This document shows, in pieces, positions 52,366 through 61,028 of a stretch of 64,000 bases of DNA (position 1 is its first letter; each line of letters starts with the position of its first letter). The position numbers and the translations under genes are program-made. This stretch comes from an uncultured bacterium (GTDB lineage: Bacteria; Actinomycetota; Coriobacteriia; Coriobacteriales; Coriobacteriaceae). The stretch is taken from assembly GCA_905214435.1 (NCBI GenBank), contig CAJMMA010000002.1, forward strand, positions 1 through 64,000, read 5' to 3'. The notes under the pieces were generated by a model, which was not told where the DNA came from, did no database searches, and saw nothing but the letters and a program-made list of their open reading frames with translations.

Positions 52366-53441
52366 TAGAGGTCCCCTCCCTTAAATGGAAGCCCCTGCTC
52401 GGCTGCGCGCAGGATGCGCTCGTCGATCTGGGAACGCACGATGTCGTTGGTGGCGACCCAGGCGGCAAAGCTGGCGTTGTCGGGAGCGCCCAGGCCCTCC
52501 TGCAGTACCGGCGTCGCCTCGGACAGTGCAAGGACGAGCTCGTCGGTGGAGCCTGTACCCACGTTGACGCGGGCATAGACGCCATCGGGAAACTCGGTTT
52601 GGAAGTAGAGCGCTTCGGCTGCGTGCGGGCATGAGCGCGCAAGGATGCGCAGGTAGTGTTCGGCGACCTCGTAATCCAGCTCGCGCCAGGCAGCGCTCAT
52701 CAGCGCGATGAGCGTCCACGGGTCCAGGTCGCGCTCTGCGTCCTTGGGACGGCGGCGCAGCGGTGTGTTGGCAAGATAGGGCACGGAGTGGGCAGAGCGA
52801 AAGCGCTTGAGCTCCTCAGCGGGGTATTCGAGCTTTGCCATGGCGAGCATTGCGGTGTGGCGGACGCCGGCAGGATCGTTGGGGGCAAAGTCGAGGCTGC
52901 GGTTTGCGGCTTCGAGCGACATGCGGTAGCGGCCGCTAATGAGCGCGCGCGATGCCAAGGCGGCAAGCCAGCGCAGGTAGGGACGGCGGGTCAGGTCGCC
53001 TGCGGCCTCGCGCTCGTAGGGGTCCTGCGCCGAGGCAATCTTGAGCGCCAGATCGTGCTCCACCTCGTCGCACTTGGACACCAGATATTGCACGTATTCC
53101 TCGTTAGATTCGGCGGTGAGCGCGCACAGCATGCGCTGGGCATCCCAGTTGGCCGGATCGAGCGCGGCTGCCTCGCGGAGCATGTTCTCGGCTGCGGCTT
53201 CTTCTTGCTCTGCCTGGGCGTCGTCGGGGATAAAGGGAATGCGGTAGTCGACAGCCTCGACCACCTTGGCAATGAGGTGCCCAGCTCGGTCGCGATCGTG
53301 CACGATGAGCGGCGCGGGGTTACGGGTGAATTGTTCCATCAGACGCTCTACGGCGGGGCCGTCGGTGAGCGGGATATTGTCGCGGCGCAAGGCCTCAAGA
53401 ACGAGGCGATGGCAATCCTCTTGAATGGGGTCGAATGCCAT
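52365..53441 (-). CDS. Hypothetical TPR-like protein, 358 residues
   Basis: ATG 53441 follows AAGGAGG on the minus strand. The N-terminus (DPIQEDCHRLVLEALRRDNIPLTDGPAVERLMEQF) is followed by helical repeats, for example GRYRMSLEAANRSLDFAPNDPAGVRHTAMLAMAKLEYPAEEL and REAAALDPANWDAQRMLCAL, typical of TPR units. It resembles its downstream neighbour in size and style and may be a distant paralogue. No catalytic motif is visible. It is the first gene of the probable operon ending with MurT-GatD. Confidence 0.8.
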   Translation of the reverse strand: MAFDPIQEDCHRLVLEALRRDNIPLTDGPAVERLMEQFTRNPAPLIVHDRDRAGHLIAKVVEAVDYRIPFIPDDAQAEQEEAAAENMLREAAALDPANWDAQRMLCALTAESNEEYVQYLVSKCDEVEHDLALKIASAQDPYEREAAGDLTRRPYLRWLAALASRALISGRYRMSLEAANRSLDFAPNDPAGVRHTAMLAMAKLEYPAEELKRFRSAHSVPYLANTPLRRRPKDAERDLDPWTLIALMSAAWRELDYEVAEHYLRILARSCPHAAEALYFQTEFPDGVYARVNVGTGSTDELVLALSEATPVLQEGLGAPDNASFAAWVATNDIVRSQIDERILRAAEQGLPFKGGDL

Positions 53442-53940
53442 GGGGCCTCCTTTGCTGCGGTTAGGGTTCAAATATCTCTATATAAGGTTCTAGTTTACCC
53501 GCATGTGGCACACCGGGGGTGCTGCACTTGGACATGCACCTTTGCACCACGAAGACGGATGTCGCACAAATGTCGGCACCCTGGACGACCGAGTGGTATC
53601 ACGGTGCCGCAAACGGTCGATTTTTGGCGGCGAACGGGACGCATTTTGGAGGGGCACAGTCCTGCCCGGGATATGTAGTCAACCTTGATAAAACGTTTGC
53701 CCAGCTTGGGAGTATGAATGCCCCCAAGGGTCTTCAGAGATAGAAAAAACGTTTCATCATTGTTGGCTTTAGGTGAATAACTGACCAACCAGAACGGTAA
53801 AATAGTGTTTGTCTGAGCGTTGAGACGTTTAGACATCGTGCATTGTCATCGCCGGCAACGCGCAAAACGGTCCTAACGGAGCCAATCGGGTGCTCCGTTA
53901 TATACACAAGTCTAAGAGGGGCTTGTTTAGGAGGCACAGT
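53442..53940. other. Divergent 499-bp region before the iron-ADH gene
   Basis: No gene is supported. A perfect 9-bp hairpin TAACGGAGC/GCTCCGTTA lies at 53874-53900, close before the ADH ribosome site. The motif AAACGTTT occurs near 53691 and 53746, and a related GACGTTTAGAC near 53823; these might be regulator sites. The promoters of both flanking units are probably here, but none is clear. Confidence 0.45.
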
Positions 53941-55164
53941 ATGGGACGTTTTACCAATCCTCGCGATCTGTACTTTGGTGAGGGCGCTCGCCACGAGGTG
54001 AAGAACCTCAAGGGCAAGAAGGCCATCATCGTTTCTGGCGGCAGCTCTATGCGCCGCGGCGGGTTCTTGCAGGACGTCGAGGCCGACCTTAAGGAAGGCG
54101 GTTTCGAGGTCAAGCTGTTCGAGGGCGTCGAGTCCGATCCGTCCATCGAGACGGTCATGAAGGGCGCCGAGGCCATGCGCGAGTTCGAGCCTGACTGGAT
54201 TATCGCCATCGGCGGCGGCTCGCCCATCGATGCCGCTAAGGCCATGTGGGTCTTCTACGAGTATCCCGAGGAGTCCTTCGATAACATCATCCAGCCGTTC
54301 AGCTTCCCCGAGCTGCGTCAGAAGGCTCATTTCTGCGCCATCTCCTCTACCTCCGGTACCGCTACCGAGGTCACTGCCTTCTCCGTCATCACCGACTACG
54401 CCAAGGGCATCAAGTACCCGCTGGCCGACTTCAACATCACCCCGGATGTCGCCATCGTCGACCCCGAGCTCACCTATACCATGCCTGCTAAGCTTTGCGC
54501 TCACACCGGCATGGACGCTCTGACCCACTGCATGGAGGCCTACGTTTCCACCTGCGCTTCTATGTTCACCGATGCCAACGCCCTGCACGGCATCCGCGAG
54601 ATCGTCGAGTGGCTGCCCAAGTCCTATGCTGGCGACCATGAGGCCCGTCAGCACATGCACGAGGCTCAGTGCATCGCCGGTATCGCCTTCTCCTCGGGCC
54701 TGCTCGGCATCGTTCACTCCATGGCTCACAAGACCGGTGCTGCCTTCGAGAACGGCCACATCATCCACGGTGCCGCTAACGCCATGTACCTGGGCAAGGT
54801 TATCCAGTGGAACTCCAAGGACCCGCGTGCTGCTGAGCGTTACGCTTACGTGGCCAAGGAGATCCTGCACCTTCCCGGCGAGACCAACGAGGAGCTCATC
54901 GCTGCGCTCGTCCAGAAGATTCGCGACCTCAATGACCAGCTCAACATTCCGCAGTCCATCAAGGATTACGCGAATGGTGGCGTGAAGGTCGACGCCGAGA
55001 ACCCGCAGATGGTTTCCGAGGAGGAGTTCCTCGCCAAGCTGCCCGAGATCGCTGCGAACGCCGAGACCGACGCCTGCACGCCCGAGAACCCGCGTGAGAC
55101 CAAGGCTGCCGACTTCGAGAAGATCCTCAAGGCCTGCTACTACGACACCGACATCGATTTCTAA
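53941..55164 (+). CDS. Iron-containing alcohol dehydrogenase (butanol dehydrogenase type)
   Basis: NAD(P)H-dependent dehydrogenase of 407 residues that probably reduces aldehydes in fermentation. ATG 53941 follows TAGGAGG. The family features are FGEGARHEVKNLKGKKAIIVSGG at the N-terminus, the nucleotide-binding IIAIGGGSPIDAAKAMW, ISSTSGTATEVTAFSVI, and the metal-ligand block GLLGIVHSMAHKTGAAFENGHIIHGAANA. It has its own terminator. High use of preferred codons suggests strong expression. Confidence 0.94.
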   Translation: MGRFTNPRDLYFGEGARHEVKNLKGKKAIIVSGGSSMRRGGFLQDVEADLKEGGFEVKLFEGVESDPSIETVMKGAEAMREFEPDWIIAIGGGSPIDAAKAMWVFYEYPEESFDNIIQPFSFPELRQKAHFCAISSTSGTATEVTAFSVITDYAKGIKYPLADFNITPDVAIVDPELTYTMPAKLCAHTGMDALTHCMEAYVSTCASMFTDANALHGIREIVEWLPKSYAGDHEARQHMHEAQCIAGIAFSSGLLGIVHSMAHKTGAAFENGHIIHGAANAMYLGKVIQWNSKDPRAAERYAYVAKEILHLPGETNEELIAALVQKIRDLNDQLNIPQSIKDYANGGVKVDAENPQMVSEEEFLAKLPEIAANAETDACTPENPRETKAADFEKILKACYYDTDIDF

Positions 55165-55186
55165 TCGACTCTTGTTATCGTAACGA

Positions 55187-55230
55187 GGGGCTCCGCACGT
55201 ATCCGTACGGAGCCCCTTTCTTTTTCTTTT
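55187..55230 (+). terminator. Terminator of the iron-ADH gene
   Basis: The stem GGGGCTCCG/CGGAGCCCC (extendable by GTAC-type pairs) with a T-rich tail TTTCTTTTTCTTTT. Confidence 0.88.
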
Positions 55231-55246
55231 AGAGAATGGGATGGTT

Positions 55247-56347
55247 ATGGCTGCAATTTTCAATAGCCCCAGCAAGTACATCCAGGGCCCGGACGAGCTG
55301 GCCAAGCTCGGCTCTTATGTTGAGCCGCTTGGCGCTAAGGCCCTCGTCATCGTGACGCCTTCGGGCAAGAAGCGCGTCGGTGCCAAGATCGAGGGCGGCT
55401 TTGCCGAGGCTAAGGCCGAGCTGCTGTTTGAGGACTTTAACGGTGAGTGCTCCAAGGGCGAGGTCGATCGCCTGGTTGCGCTCGCTCGCGACAACGGTTG
55501 CGACATCATCGTCGGCGTCGGTGGCGGCAAGATTCTCGACACCGCGAAGGCCGTCGCCTATTACCTGGAGTCCCCGGTTATCATTTGCCCCACCATTGCT
55601 TCGACCGATGCCCCGTGTTCGGCGCTCTCCGTGCTCTATACCGATGACGGCCAGTTCGACAAGTATCTCTTCCTTAAGGCAAACCCCAATATTGTCCTTA
55701 TGGACACGACGGTTATCGCGGCGAGCCCGGTGCGCCTGACGGTTTCCGGTATGGGCGATGCGCTCGCAACCTATTTCGAGGCCCAGGCAACGCACGATGC
55801 CGACGGTGGCACCTGCGCTGGCGGCAAGGGCGGCATGGCCGGCCTGGCGCTCGCCAAGCTCTGCTACGAGACACTTATGGCCGACGGCGTCAAGGCTAAG
55901 GTCGCGCTGGAGAAGGGAGCGTTGACGCCTGCCGTCGAGCATATCATCGAGGCCAATACGCTGCTTTCGGGCATTGGCTTTGAGAGCTCGGGCCTTGCTG
56001 CTGCTCATGCCATCCACAATGGCCTGACGATGCTGCCCGAGTGCCACGGCATGTATCACGGCGAGAAGGTCGCCTTTGGCACTATCGTCCAGCTGGTACT
56101 CGAGGATGCCCCGACTGAGAAACTCGAGGAAGTCTTGGGCTTCTGCATTGAGCTGGGCCTGCCGGTCACGATGAAGGAACTTGGCGTTGCCGAGCTTACG
56201 CGCGAGCAGGCCATGATTGTTGCCGAGGCCGCCTGCGCGCCCGATGACACCATGTGCAACATGCCGTTTGAGGTGACGCCCGAGATGGTCGCAAACGCCA
56301 TTCTGGGTGCAGACGCACTGGGCCACTACTATCTCATGGATGAGTAA
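55247..56347 (+). CDS. gldA: Glycerol dehydrogenase
   Basis: Oxidises glycerol to dihydroxyacetone with NAD (or the reverse). It has 366 residues. ATG 55247 gives an N-terminus that aligns with GldA (MAAIFNSPSKYIQG); ATG 55241 would add two residues. Typical motifs are VGVGGGKILDTAKA (NAD), APTIASTDAPCSALSV-like CPTIASTDAPCSALSV, and the zinc ligands in GMGDALATYFEAQ (Asp), AAAHAIHNGLT (His) and MYHGEKVAFG (His). It forms a row of three dehydrogenase genes with the neighbours. A strong terminator follows. Confidence 0.94.
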   Translation: MAAIFNSPSKYIQGPDELAKLGSYVEPLGAKALVIVTPSGKKRVGAKIEGGFAEAKAELLFEDFNGECSKGEVDRLVALARDNGCDIIVGVGGGKILDTAKAVAYYLESPVIICPTIASTDAPCSALSVLYTDDGQFDKYLFLKANPNIVLMDTTVIAASPVRLTVSGMGDALATYFEAQATHDADGGTCAGGKGGMAGLALAKLCYETLMADGVKAKVALEKGALTPAVEHIIEANTLLSGIGFESSGLAAAHAIHNGLTMLPECHGMYHGEKVAFGTIVQLVLEDAPTEKLEEVLGFCIELGLPVTMKELGVAELTREQAMIVAEAACAPDDTMCNMPFEVTPEMVANAILGADALGHYYLMDE

Positions 56348-56361
56348 ATCAAGCTAAGGAA

Positions 56362-56396
56362 GGGGCAAAGCCAGCAGACGGCTTTGCCCCTTTTTG
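56362..56396 (+). terminator. gldA terminator
   Basis: The perfect 11-bp stem GGGGCAAAGCC/GGCTTTGCCCC with a 7-base loop is followed by TTTTT. Confidence 0.92.
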
Positions 56397-56399
56397 CTA

Positions 56400-56464
56400 T
56401 GGTGCAAACTAACCTGACCCCATCGCACCAAGTTGGTGCAAAGGGGTCAGGTTACTTTGCACCA
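56400..56464. repeat. 65-bp nested palindrome (TGGTGCAAA...TTTGCACCA)
   Basis: Outer 22-bp arms (56400-56421 and 56443-56464) match at 21 positions and contain AACCTGACCCC; a perfect inner palindrome GCACCAAGTTGGTGC lies at 56425-56439. It lies between gldA and its paralogue and could be an operator or a dispersed repeat. Confidence 0.85.
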
Positions 56465-56494
56465 ATCGTTGTTTGATGAAGGGCGGATTCTCGT

Positions 56495-57562
56495 ATGGCG
56501 CTTCCTATGGTTTACGGCGGTCCCGGCCGGTATGTTCAGGGGCCGGGCGAACTTTCGCGTCAGGGCAGGTATTTGTCATGGTTGGGCTGCGCTGCCTATG
56601 TCTTGTTTGACCAGGGCACCGAGGATCGGCTGTGCAGGCAGATCGTCGATGGATTTCTGGATGAAGATCTAAGCGAGCCGTTCTTTAAAATTTACAACGG
56701 TCCGTGTACGGAAGATGCCGTTGTCGAAATGGCCAAGGAAGCCCGGGCCGAGTATTGCGACATGGTGGTGGGCATTGGCGGCGGCAAGATGCTCGATATC
56801 TCAAAGGCAGTAGCGTTTTATGCTGAGCTGCCGTTGTGCGTATGCCCCACGGCGGCTTCGATGGACGGTCCGTGCAGCGCGATTTCGGTGTTGTATCACG
56901 AGGACGGGTCGTTCGACCGCTATCTGATGCTCGAGAAGAATCCAGACCTGGTCGTGGTCGATACCAACGTGGTCGCGGCGGCCCCACTGCGCATGACGGT
57001 CGCCGGTATGGGCGACGCGCTGGCAACGTACTTTGAGGCGCGTTCGTGCGCCGCGGCGAGAGGTGCGAACGAGCACGGTGGCGCACCGGGGCACTTGGCA
57101 CTGGTCGCGGCTCGTGCCTGCTACGACACGCTTATGGAATGCGGCGTCGCTGCCAAGCGCGATCTCAAAAAGGGACGTATATCGCCGGCGGTTGAGCGCC
57201 TGATCGAGTGCAACATCCTGCTTTCGGGCGTTGGCTTTGAGAGCGGTGGCTTGGCGTTGGCGCATGCCATCGCCAACGGCCTGACGATTTTGCCCGAGTG
57301 CAAGGCTATGCACGGCGAGGCCGTAGCGTTTGGTCTGGTGGTCCAGCTTCGTCTGGAGCGTGCGCCCGAGCTTGAACAGGTGCTCGAGTTTTGTCAACGC
57401 GTCGGTCTGCCGACAACGCTCGAGGAGCTGGGCCTTGGCGAGATTTCCGATGCCGACCTGATGAGCGTTGCGGATGCGGCCTTTAGAAACGAACCCAATA
57501 TGGCCAACGAGCAGGCCAAGGCGACCAAACAAAAGCTCGTGCAGCTCATGCGGGAGGCATAG
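56495..57562 (+). CDS. GldA-family dehydrogenase, divergent paralogue
   Basis: A 355-residue relative of the gldA product just upstream. The NAD loop (VGIGGGKMLDISKA) and presumed zinc ligands (GMGDALATYFEAR, first His of LAHAIANGLT, AMHGEAVAFG) are kept. The second His of the GldA motif AHAIHNGL is Ala here, the TIASTDAPCSALSV motif reads TAASMDGPCSAISV, and the C-terminus ends differently. The substrate is therefore probably not glycerol. Its GC and codon use look less optimised than those of gldA. The upstream palindrome at 56400-56464 may control it. Confidence 0.85.
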   Translation: MALPMVYGGPGRYVQGPGELSRQGRYLSWLGCAAYVLFDQGTEDRLCRQIVDGFLDEDLSEPFFKIYNGPCTEDAVVEMAKEARAEYCDMVVGIGGGKMLDISKAVAFYAELPLCVCPTAASMDGPCSAISVLYHEDGSFDRYLMLEKNPDLVVVDTNVVAAAPLRMTVAGMGDALATYFEARSCAAARGANEHGGAPGHLALVAARACYDTLMECGVAAKRDLKKGRISPAVERLIECNILLSGVGFESGGLALAHAIANGLTILPECKAMHGEAVAFGLVVQLRLERAPELEQVLEFCQRVGLPTTLEELGLGEISDADLMSVADAAFRNEPNMANEQAKATKQKLVQLMREA

Positions 57563-57713
57563 CTTGGCGCTTGATCGACCTTGTGCAATCGAGGCTGCGA
57601 TAGGCCATGGGTTATTTGCCTCAAAGGTGCTCCGCGTGTAATTTGCCCGAGGCGTGGGCTCATAGCGTATCATTATCTCTTGCTTGTTTGCACTGCTCAG
57701 GGAGGGGCCGCGC

Positions 57714-58967
57714 ATGGCGCAGGAACACGATCTATTTGATGACATAATCGAGATCAGCAAGGGTTTCGACTTTCTTAAAAACCCGCTTGGCGGTGTGACC
57801 AATGCACTCGATCCGTCGGCGCCGCAGTGGAATCCTGCCGACTATAAGGAGCGCCCGCGCGGCAACACCATTCCGTGCCTGACCTGCAAAAACGAAAAGA
57901 GCGGTTGCACCGCGTGCATGGACGTGTGCCCGGTCAACGCCATCGAGGTCGAGGAAGACGCCATCGAGATCCTCGACTCCTGTCGCAAGTGCGGCCTGTG
58001 CGCCGCCGCCTGTCCGACCGAGGCGATCATCTCGCCGCGCCTGGCGCCCAAAAACCTGTATGACGACATTGTCTCGGCGGCTACAAGTCACGAGACCGCC
58101 TACGTTACCTGCACGCGCGCCCTTAAGCGCATGCCGCGCGAGAACGAGGTCGTCGTTGCCTGCGTGGGCGATATTACAGCCGAGACCTGGTTCTCGGTGC
58201 TGGCCGACTATCCCAACGTGAGTGTGTATCTGCCGCTGGGCGTGTGCGATAAATGCCGCAACACCGGTGGCGAGGACATGCTGGGCGAGGCGATTGCGAA
58301 GGCCGAGGAATGGGCTGGTACGGGTATGGGCCTGGAGGTCGACCCCAAGAGCCTCAAATGCCATAAGCGCCGCGAGTACGAGCGCAAGGAATACATGGAA
58401 AAGATCGCCCGTACCACGGGCCTGACCGTGACCAAACTCAATCCGGCGACGGCGGCACTGGCTTCGGTGACGCAGAAGCTCAAAGCCCATCGCCATCAGA
58501 TCACCCAGCTGGAGCGCACGCTCAACACCATGTGCGGCACCACGACGACCAAGCGTCGCCGTTCGCTCACCCATGGGCGCCAGCTGGTGCTCTCGACGCT
58601 GCAAAACCACCCCGAGCTTGCCCAGAACATGCAGGTGAGCACGCCGGAGTGCGATTTTGACAAGTGCACGTCGTGCGGCGAGTGCGTTAACGCGTGCCCC
58701 ACGTCCGCCTGCGATTTGGTGGGAAGCGGCCGCTTTGCACTGGAGTCCACGTATTGTTTGGGTTGCGGAGCCTGCGTCAAGGTTTGTCCCGAGCATGCGC
58801 TCAAGCTGGTCGAACACGATGCGTCCAATCTGGTCGTCGTCGATCCCGAGGCCGAGGAAAAGGCCGCCCAGAAGGCGAAGGCTCACGAGGAGGCCGAGAA
58901 GGTCAAGGCCGAGGCAAAGGCCAAGCTCGATAAGATGCTCGATCAGGTGGAAAAGCTCGCAGACTAG
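57714..58967 (+). CDS. Protein with four 4Fe-4S cluster motifs
   Basis: A 417-residue cytoplasmic-looking protein. ATG 57714 follows GGAGGGG. Two ferredoxin-type motifs lie near the N-terminus (GCTACMDVCPVNAI and CRKCGLCAAACPTEAI, about 64-103) and two more near 312-365 (CTSCGECVNACPTSA and CLGCGACVKVCPEHA). The middle has further cysteines (VACVGD; GVCDKCRNT) and a region (DPKSLKCHKRREYERKEYMEK) with basic character. The C-terminal 45 residues are a charged helix, Lys/Glu/Ala-rich. It resembles polyferredoxin-type electron carriers, but I know of no assigned function. It is a single gene, with a hairpin downstream. Confidence 0.85.
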   Translation: MAQEHDLFDDIIEISKGFDFLKNPLGGVTNALDPSAPQWNPADYKERPRGNTIPCLTCKNEKSGCTACMDVCPVNAIEVEEDAIEILDSCRKCGLCAAACPTEAIISPRLAPKNLYDDIVSAATSHETAYVTCTRALKRMPRENEVVVACVGDITAETWFSVLADYPNVSVYLPLGVCDKCRNTGGEDMLGEAIAKAEEWAGTGMGLEVDPKSLKCHKRREYERKEYMEKIARTTGLTVTKLNPATAALASVTQKLKAHRHQITQLERTLNTMCGTTTTKRRRSLTHGRQLVLSTLQNHPELAQNMQVSTPECDFDKCTSCGECVNACPTSACDLVGSGRFALESTYCLGCGACVKVCPEHALKLVEHDASNLVVVDPEAEEKAAQKAKAHEEAEKVKAEAKAKLDKMLDQVEKLAD

Positions 58968-58994
58968 TCAGCGACCCCTATCTCTGCTTCATTT

Positions 58995-59038
58995 GCGCCG
59001 CCGTGGCGTCCGGGTTCGCCCAGATGCCACGGCGGCGC
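58995..59038. terminator. GC-rich hairpin between the Fe-S gene and ychF
   Basis: Perfect 13-bp arms GCGCCGCCGTGGC/GCCACGGCGGCGC with an 18-base loop and no T-run. Probably a terminator or transcript-stabilising stem. Confidence 0.55.
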
Positions 59039-59081
59039 TATACTTATGCAGTTTGAAGTACCTGTACCAAAAGGAGCTGTC

Positions 59082-60158
59082 GTGTCCCTTTCCATCGGTA
59101 TCGTGGGCCTGCCCAACGTAGGCAAGTCGACGCTGTTCACCGCGCTTACCAAAAAGACCGGCCTTGCCGCCAACTACCCGTTTGCCACGATCGACCCCAA
59201 CGTGGGTATCGTCGACGTGCCCGATAGCCGCCTGCAAAAGCTCGCCGACATCGTCAACCCCGGCCGCATTGTGCCGGCAACGGTCGAGTTCGTCGACATC
59301 GCAGGTCTGGTGAAGGGCGCTAACGAGGGCGAGGGTCTGGGCAACCAGTTCTTGGCAAACATCCGCGAGACCGACGCCATCTGCGAGGTCGTGCGCTACT
59401 TTAAGGACCCCAACGTCATGCGTGAGGTGGGCCGCACCGGCGAGTTCGTCGATCCCGCCGGCGATGCCGACACCATCATGACCGAGCTCATCCTGGCCGA
59501 CATGGGCACGCTCGAGAAGCAGCTGCCCAAGCTCGAGAAGGAGGCCAAGCGCGACAAGGAGCTCATGCCCAAGTTTGAGGTCGCCAAGCGTCTGCTTGCC
59601 TGGCTCAACGAGGGCAAGCGCGCCGCATCCATGGAGATGACTGACGAGGAGCGTGCCGCTGCCAAGGGCCTGTTCCTGCTCACTATGAAGCCCATCCTGT
59701 ATGTGGCCAACGTAGACGAGGACATGCTCAACGAGGACCTGGCGCCCATCGACGGCGTCAAGCCGCTGCCCATCTGCGCCAAGATCGAGGCCGAGCTTTC
59801 CGAGCTCGATCCCGAGGACGCTGCCGACTACCTGGAGAGCCTGGGCCTGGAGCAGCCCGGTCTGGACGTGCTCGCCCAGGCAGCCTACAAGCTGCTCGGC
59901 CTGCAGTCGTTCTTTACGGCTGGCGAGATGGAGGTCAAGGCCTGGACGGTTCGTCAGGGCGCGACCGCTCCGCAGGCTGCTGGTGTCATCCACACCGACT
60001 TTGAGCGTGGCTTTATTAAGGCCGAGGTCATTGGCTACGACGACTACATCGAGCTTGGTGGCGAGCAGGGCGCCAAGGCCGCCGGCAAGCTGCGTATTGA
60101 GGGCAAAGAGTATGTCATGGCCGATGGCGACGTCGTGCACTTCCGCTTTAACGTGTAA
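59082..60158 (+). CDS. ychF: Ribosome-associated Obg-like ATPase YchF
   Basis: Conserved P-loop NTPase (OLA1/YchF) of 358 residues that prefers ATP and associates with ribosomes and stress responses. GTG 59082 follows AAGGAG five bases upstream and gives the standard N-terminus SIGIVGLPNVGKSTLFTALTK (P-loop). Other motifs are NYPFATIDPNVG (switch I), DIAGLVKGANEGEGLGNQFL (switch II) and a C-terminal TGS domain (QSFFTAGEMEVKAWTVRQGATAPQAAGVIHTDFERGFIKAEV). It is followed after 11 bp by a small membrane protein gene. Confidence 0.96.
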   Translation: MSLSIGIVGLPNVGKSTLFTALTKKTGLAANYPFATIDPNVGIVDVPDSRLQKLADIVNPGRIVPATVEFVDIAGLVKGANEGEGLGNQFLANIRETDAICEVVRYFKDPNVMREVGRTGEFVDPAGDADTIMTELILADMGTLEKQLPKLEKEAKRDKELMPKFEVAKRLLAWLNEGKRAASMEMTDEERAAAKGLFLLTMKPILYVANVDEDMLNEDLAPIDGVKPLPICAKIEAELSELDPEDAADYLESLGLEQPGLDVLAQAAYKLLGLQSFFTAGEMEVKAWTVRQGATAPQAAGVIHTDFERGFIKAEVIGYDDYIELGGEQGAKAAGKLRIEGKEYVMADGDVVHFRFNV

Positions 60159-60169
60159 GGACGACGCAT

Positions 60170-60553
60170 ATGTTTAAATATGGCAAAAAAGCCGGCTACA
60201 TGGGTATTGCGCTGCTCGTACTTGCGGTGATTCCGCTGGCGGTCGCAGCGTGTGTTATCCCCAACATTGGTCCCGAGGTGGCAACAAAGTTTAATACCGC
60301 CGGCGAGGTGACGCGCTGGGGCAAGAGCTACGAGCTGCTGGCACTACCGGTGCTCAACCTACTGCTGAGCGTGGCGACGTACTTTACGGCAGGACGCCAG
60401 GCTAAAAACAATGATGACTCCGCCGCCATGGCGCGCATCGTGTGCGAGCGCTACCTGCGAAACGGCTGCATCACGGGTGTGTTTCTCAACGTAATCAACG
60501 TCTACTTTATGTACTCGGCGATTACCGGAACGGGCTTTGGCTTTGGTTTCTAG
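60170..60553 (+). CDS. Small membrane protein, DUF1648-like
   Basis: A 127-residue protein with three hydrophobic segments: ALLVLAVIPLAVAACVIP (about 14-31), LLALPVLNLLLSVATYF (about 56-72) and GVFLNVINVYFMYSAI (about 102-117). Between the first two, EVATKFNTAGEVTRWGKSYE matches the pattern of the DUF1648/SdpI N-terminal domain, which has a conserved H/N-x-x-G-x-x-x-x-W-G-x-K core. SdpI proteins are immunity and signalling proteins in Bacillus; whether that applies here is unknown. ATG 60170 follows AAGGACG, and ychF lies 11 bp upstream. Confidence 0.78.
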   Translation: MFKYGKKAGYMGIALLVLAVIPLAVAACVIPNIGPEVATKFNTAGEVTRWGKSYELLALPVLNLLLSVATYFTAGRQAKNNDDSAAMARIVCERYLRNGCITGVFLNVINVYFMYSAITGTGFGFGF

Positions 60554-60562
60554 CTTGTCCTT

Positions 60563-60952
60563 TTAGTCAACGAGCCTGCACGCATATTCAATGGCTGCTG
60601 CGAGGCCGCCGCTCGATCGTGGTTTAAAGACCATATCGGCGGCGGCCTCGTTTTCGTATCCGGAGCCGCGGAGGGTGAGTGCGATACCGGCTTCTAAAAG
60701 GAGCGGCAGGCCGCGTTGGCTGGTTGCGATTACGGCAGCCTGATTGAGCGAGCAGCTGTGCGCTTGGCATTGGATGGCAAGTTCGCCTTGCGCCGGGCAA
60801 GGGACCAGAACGGCGGCGACGCGACTTGATAGCAATGCAAATGCTGTGCGCTCATCGGGCGAAAGGCATTCGGCTTCAACAACGACGAGCTTGGGCGGTG
60901 CGCTGTTTGTGCGAAGCATGGCTCGGTACATGCGGACCGAAGAATCCGACAT
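60563..60952 (-). CDS. Hypothetical protein divergent from an XRE regulator
   Basis: A 129-residue soluble protein that I do not recognise. ATG 60952 has CAGGAG on the minus strand. Its sequence (PKLVVVEAECLSPDERTAFALLSSRVAAVLVPCPAQGEL; QRGLPLLLEAGIAL) has an alternating beta/alpha pattern like a Rossmann-type or periplasmic-binding half-fold. The C-terminus ends GLAAAIEYACRLVD. The promoter region shared with the XRE gene holds a perfect 26-bp palindrome, so the pair probably forms one regulatory module. It converges with the DUF1648-like gene, 9 bp apart. Confidence 0.7.
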   Translation of the reverse strand: MSDSSVRMYRAMLRTNSAPPKLVVVEAECLSPDERTAFALLSSRVAAVLVPCPAQGELAIQCQAHSCSLNQAAVIATSQRGLPLLLEAGIALTLRGSGYENEAAADMVFKPRSSGGLAAAIEYACRLVD

Positions 60953-60974
60953 AGAAAACTCCTGTGTATTCGGC

Positions 60975-61000
60975 AAAACGTAAACTATAGTTTACGTTTT
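60975..61000. promoter_or_regulatory. Perfect 26-bp palindromic operator between divergent genes
   Basis: The core GTAAACTATAGTTTAC is extended by A-rich and T-rich arms to 26 symmetric bases. The central TATAGT resembles a -10 box on both strands. It is a strong candidate operator for the XRE protein encoded 29 bp downstream. Confidence 0.75.
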
Positions 61001-61028
61001 TGTTCAGCTCCATTTCAAACTCGGCTGC

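Noticed and set aside
53495..53836. Minus-strand 113-codon frame in the ADH upstream region
   Set aside because: No ribosome site or domain, composition not like coding DNA of this genome; more likely a control region.
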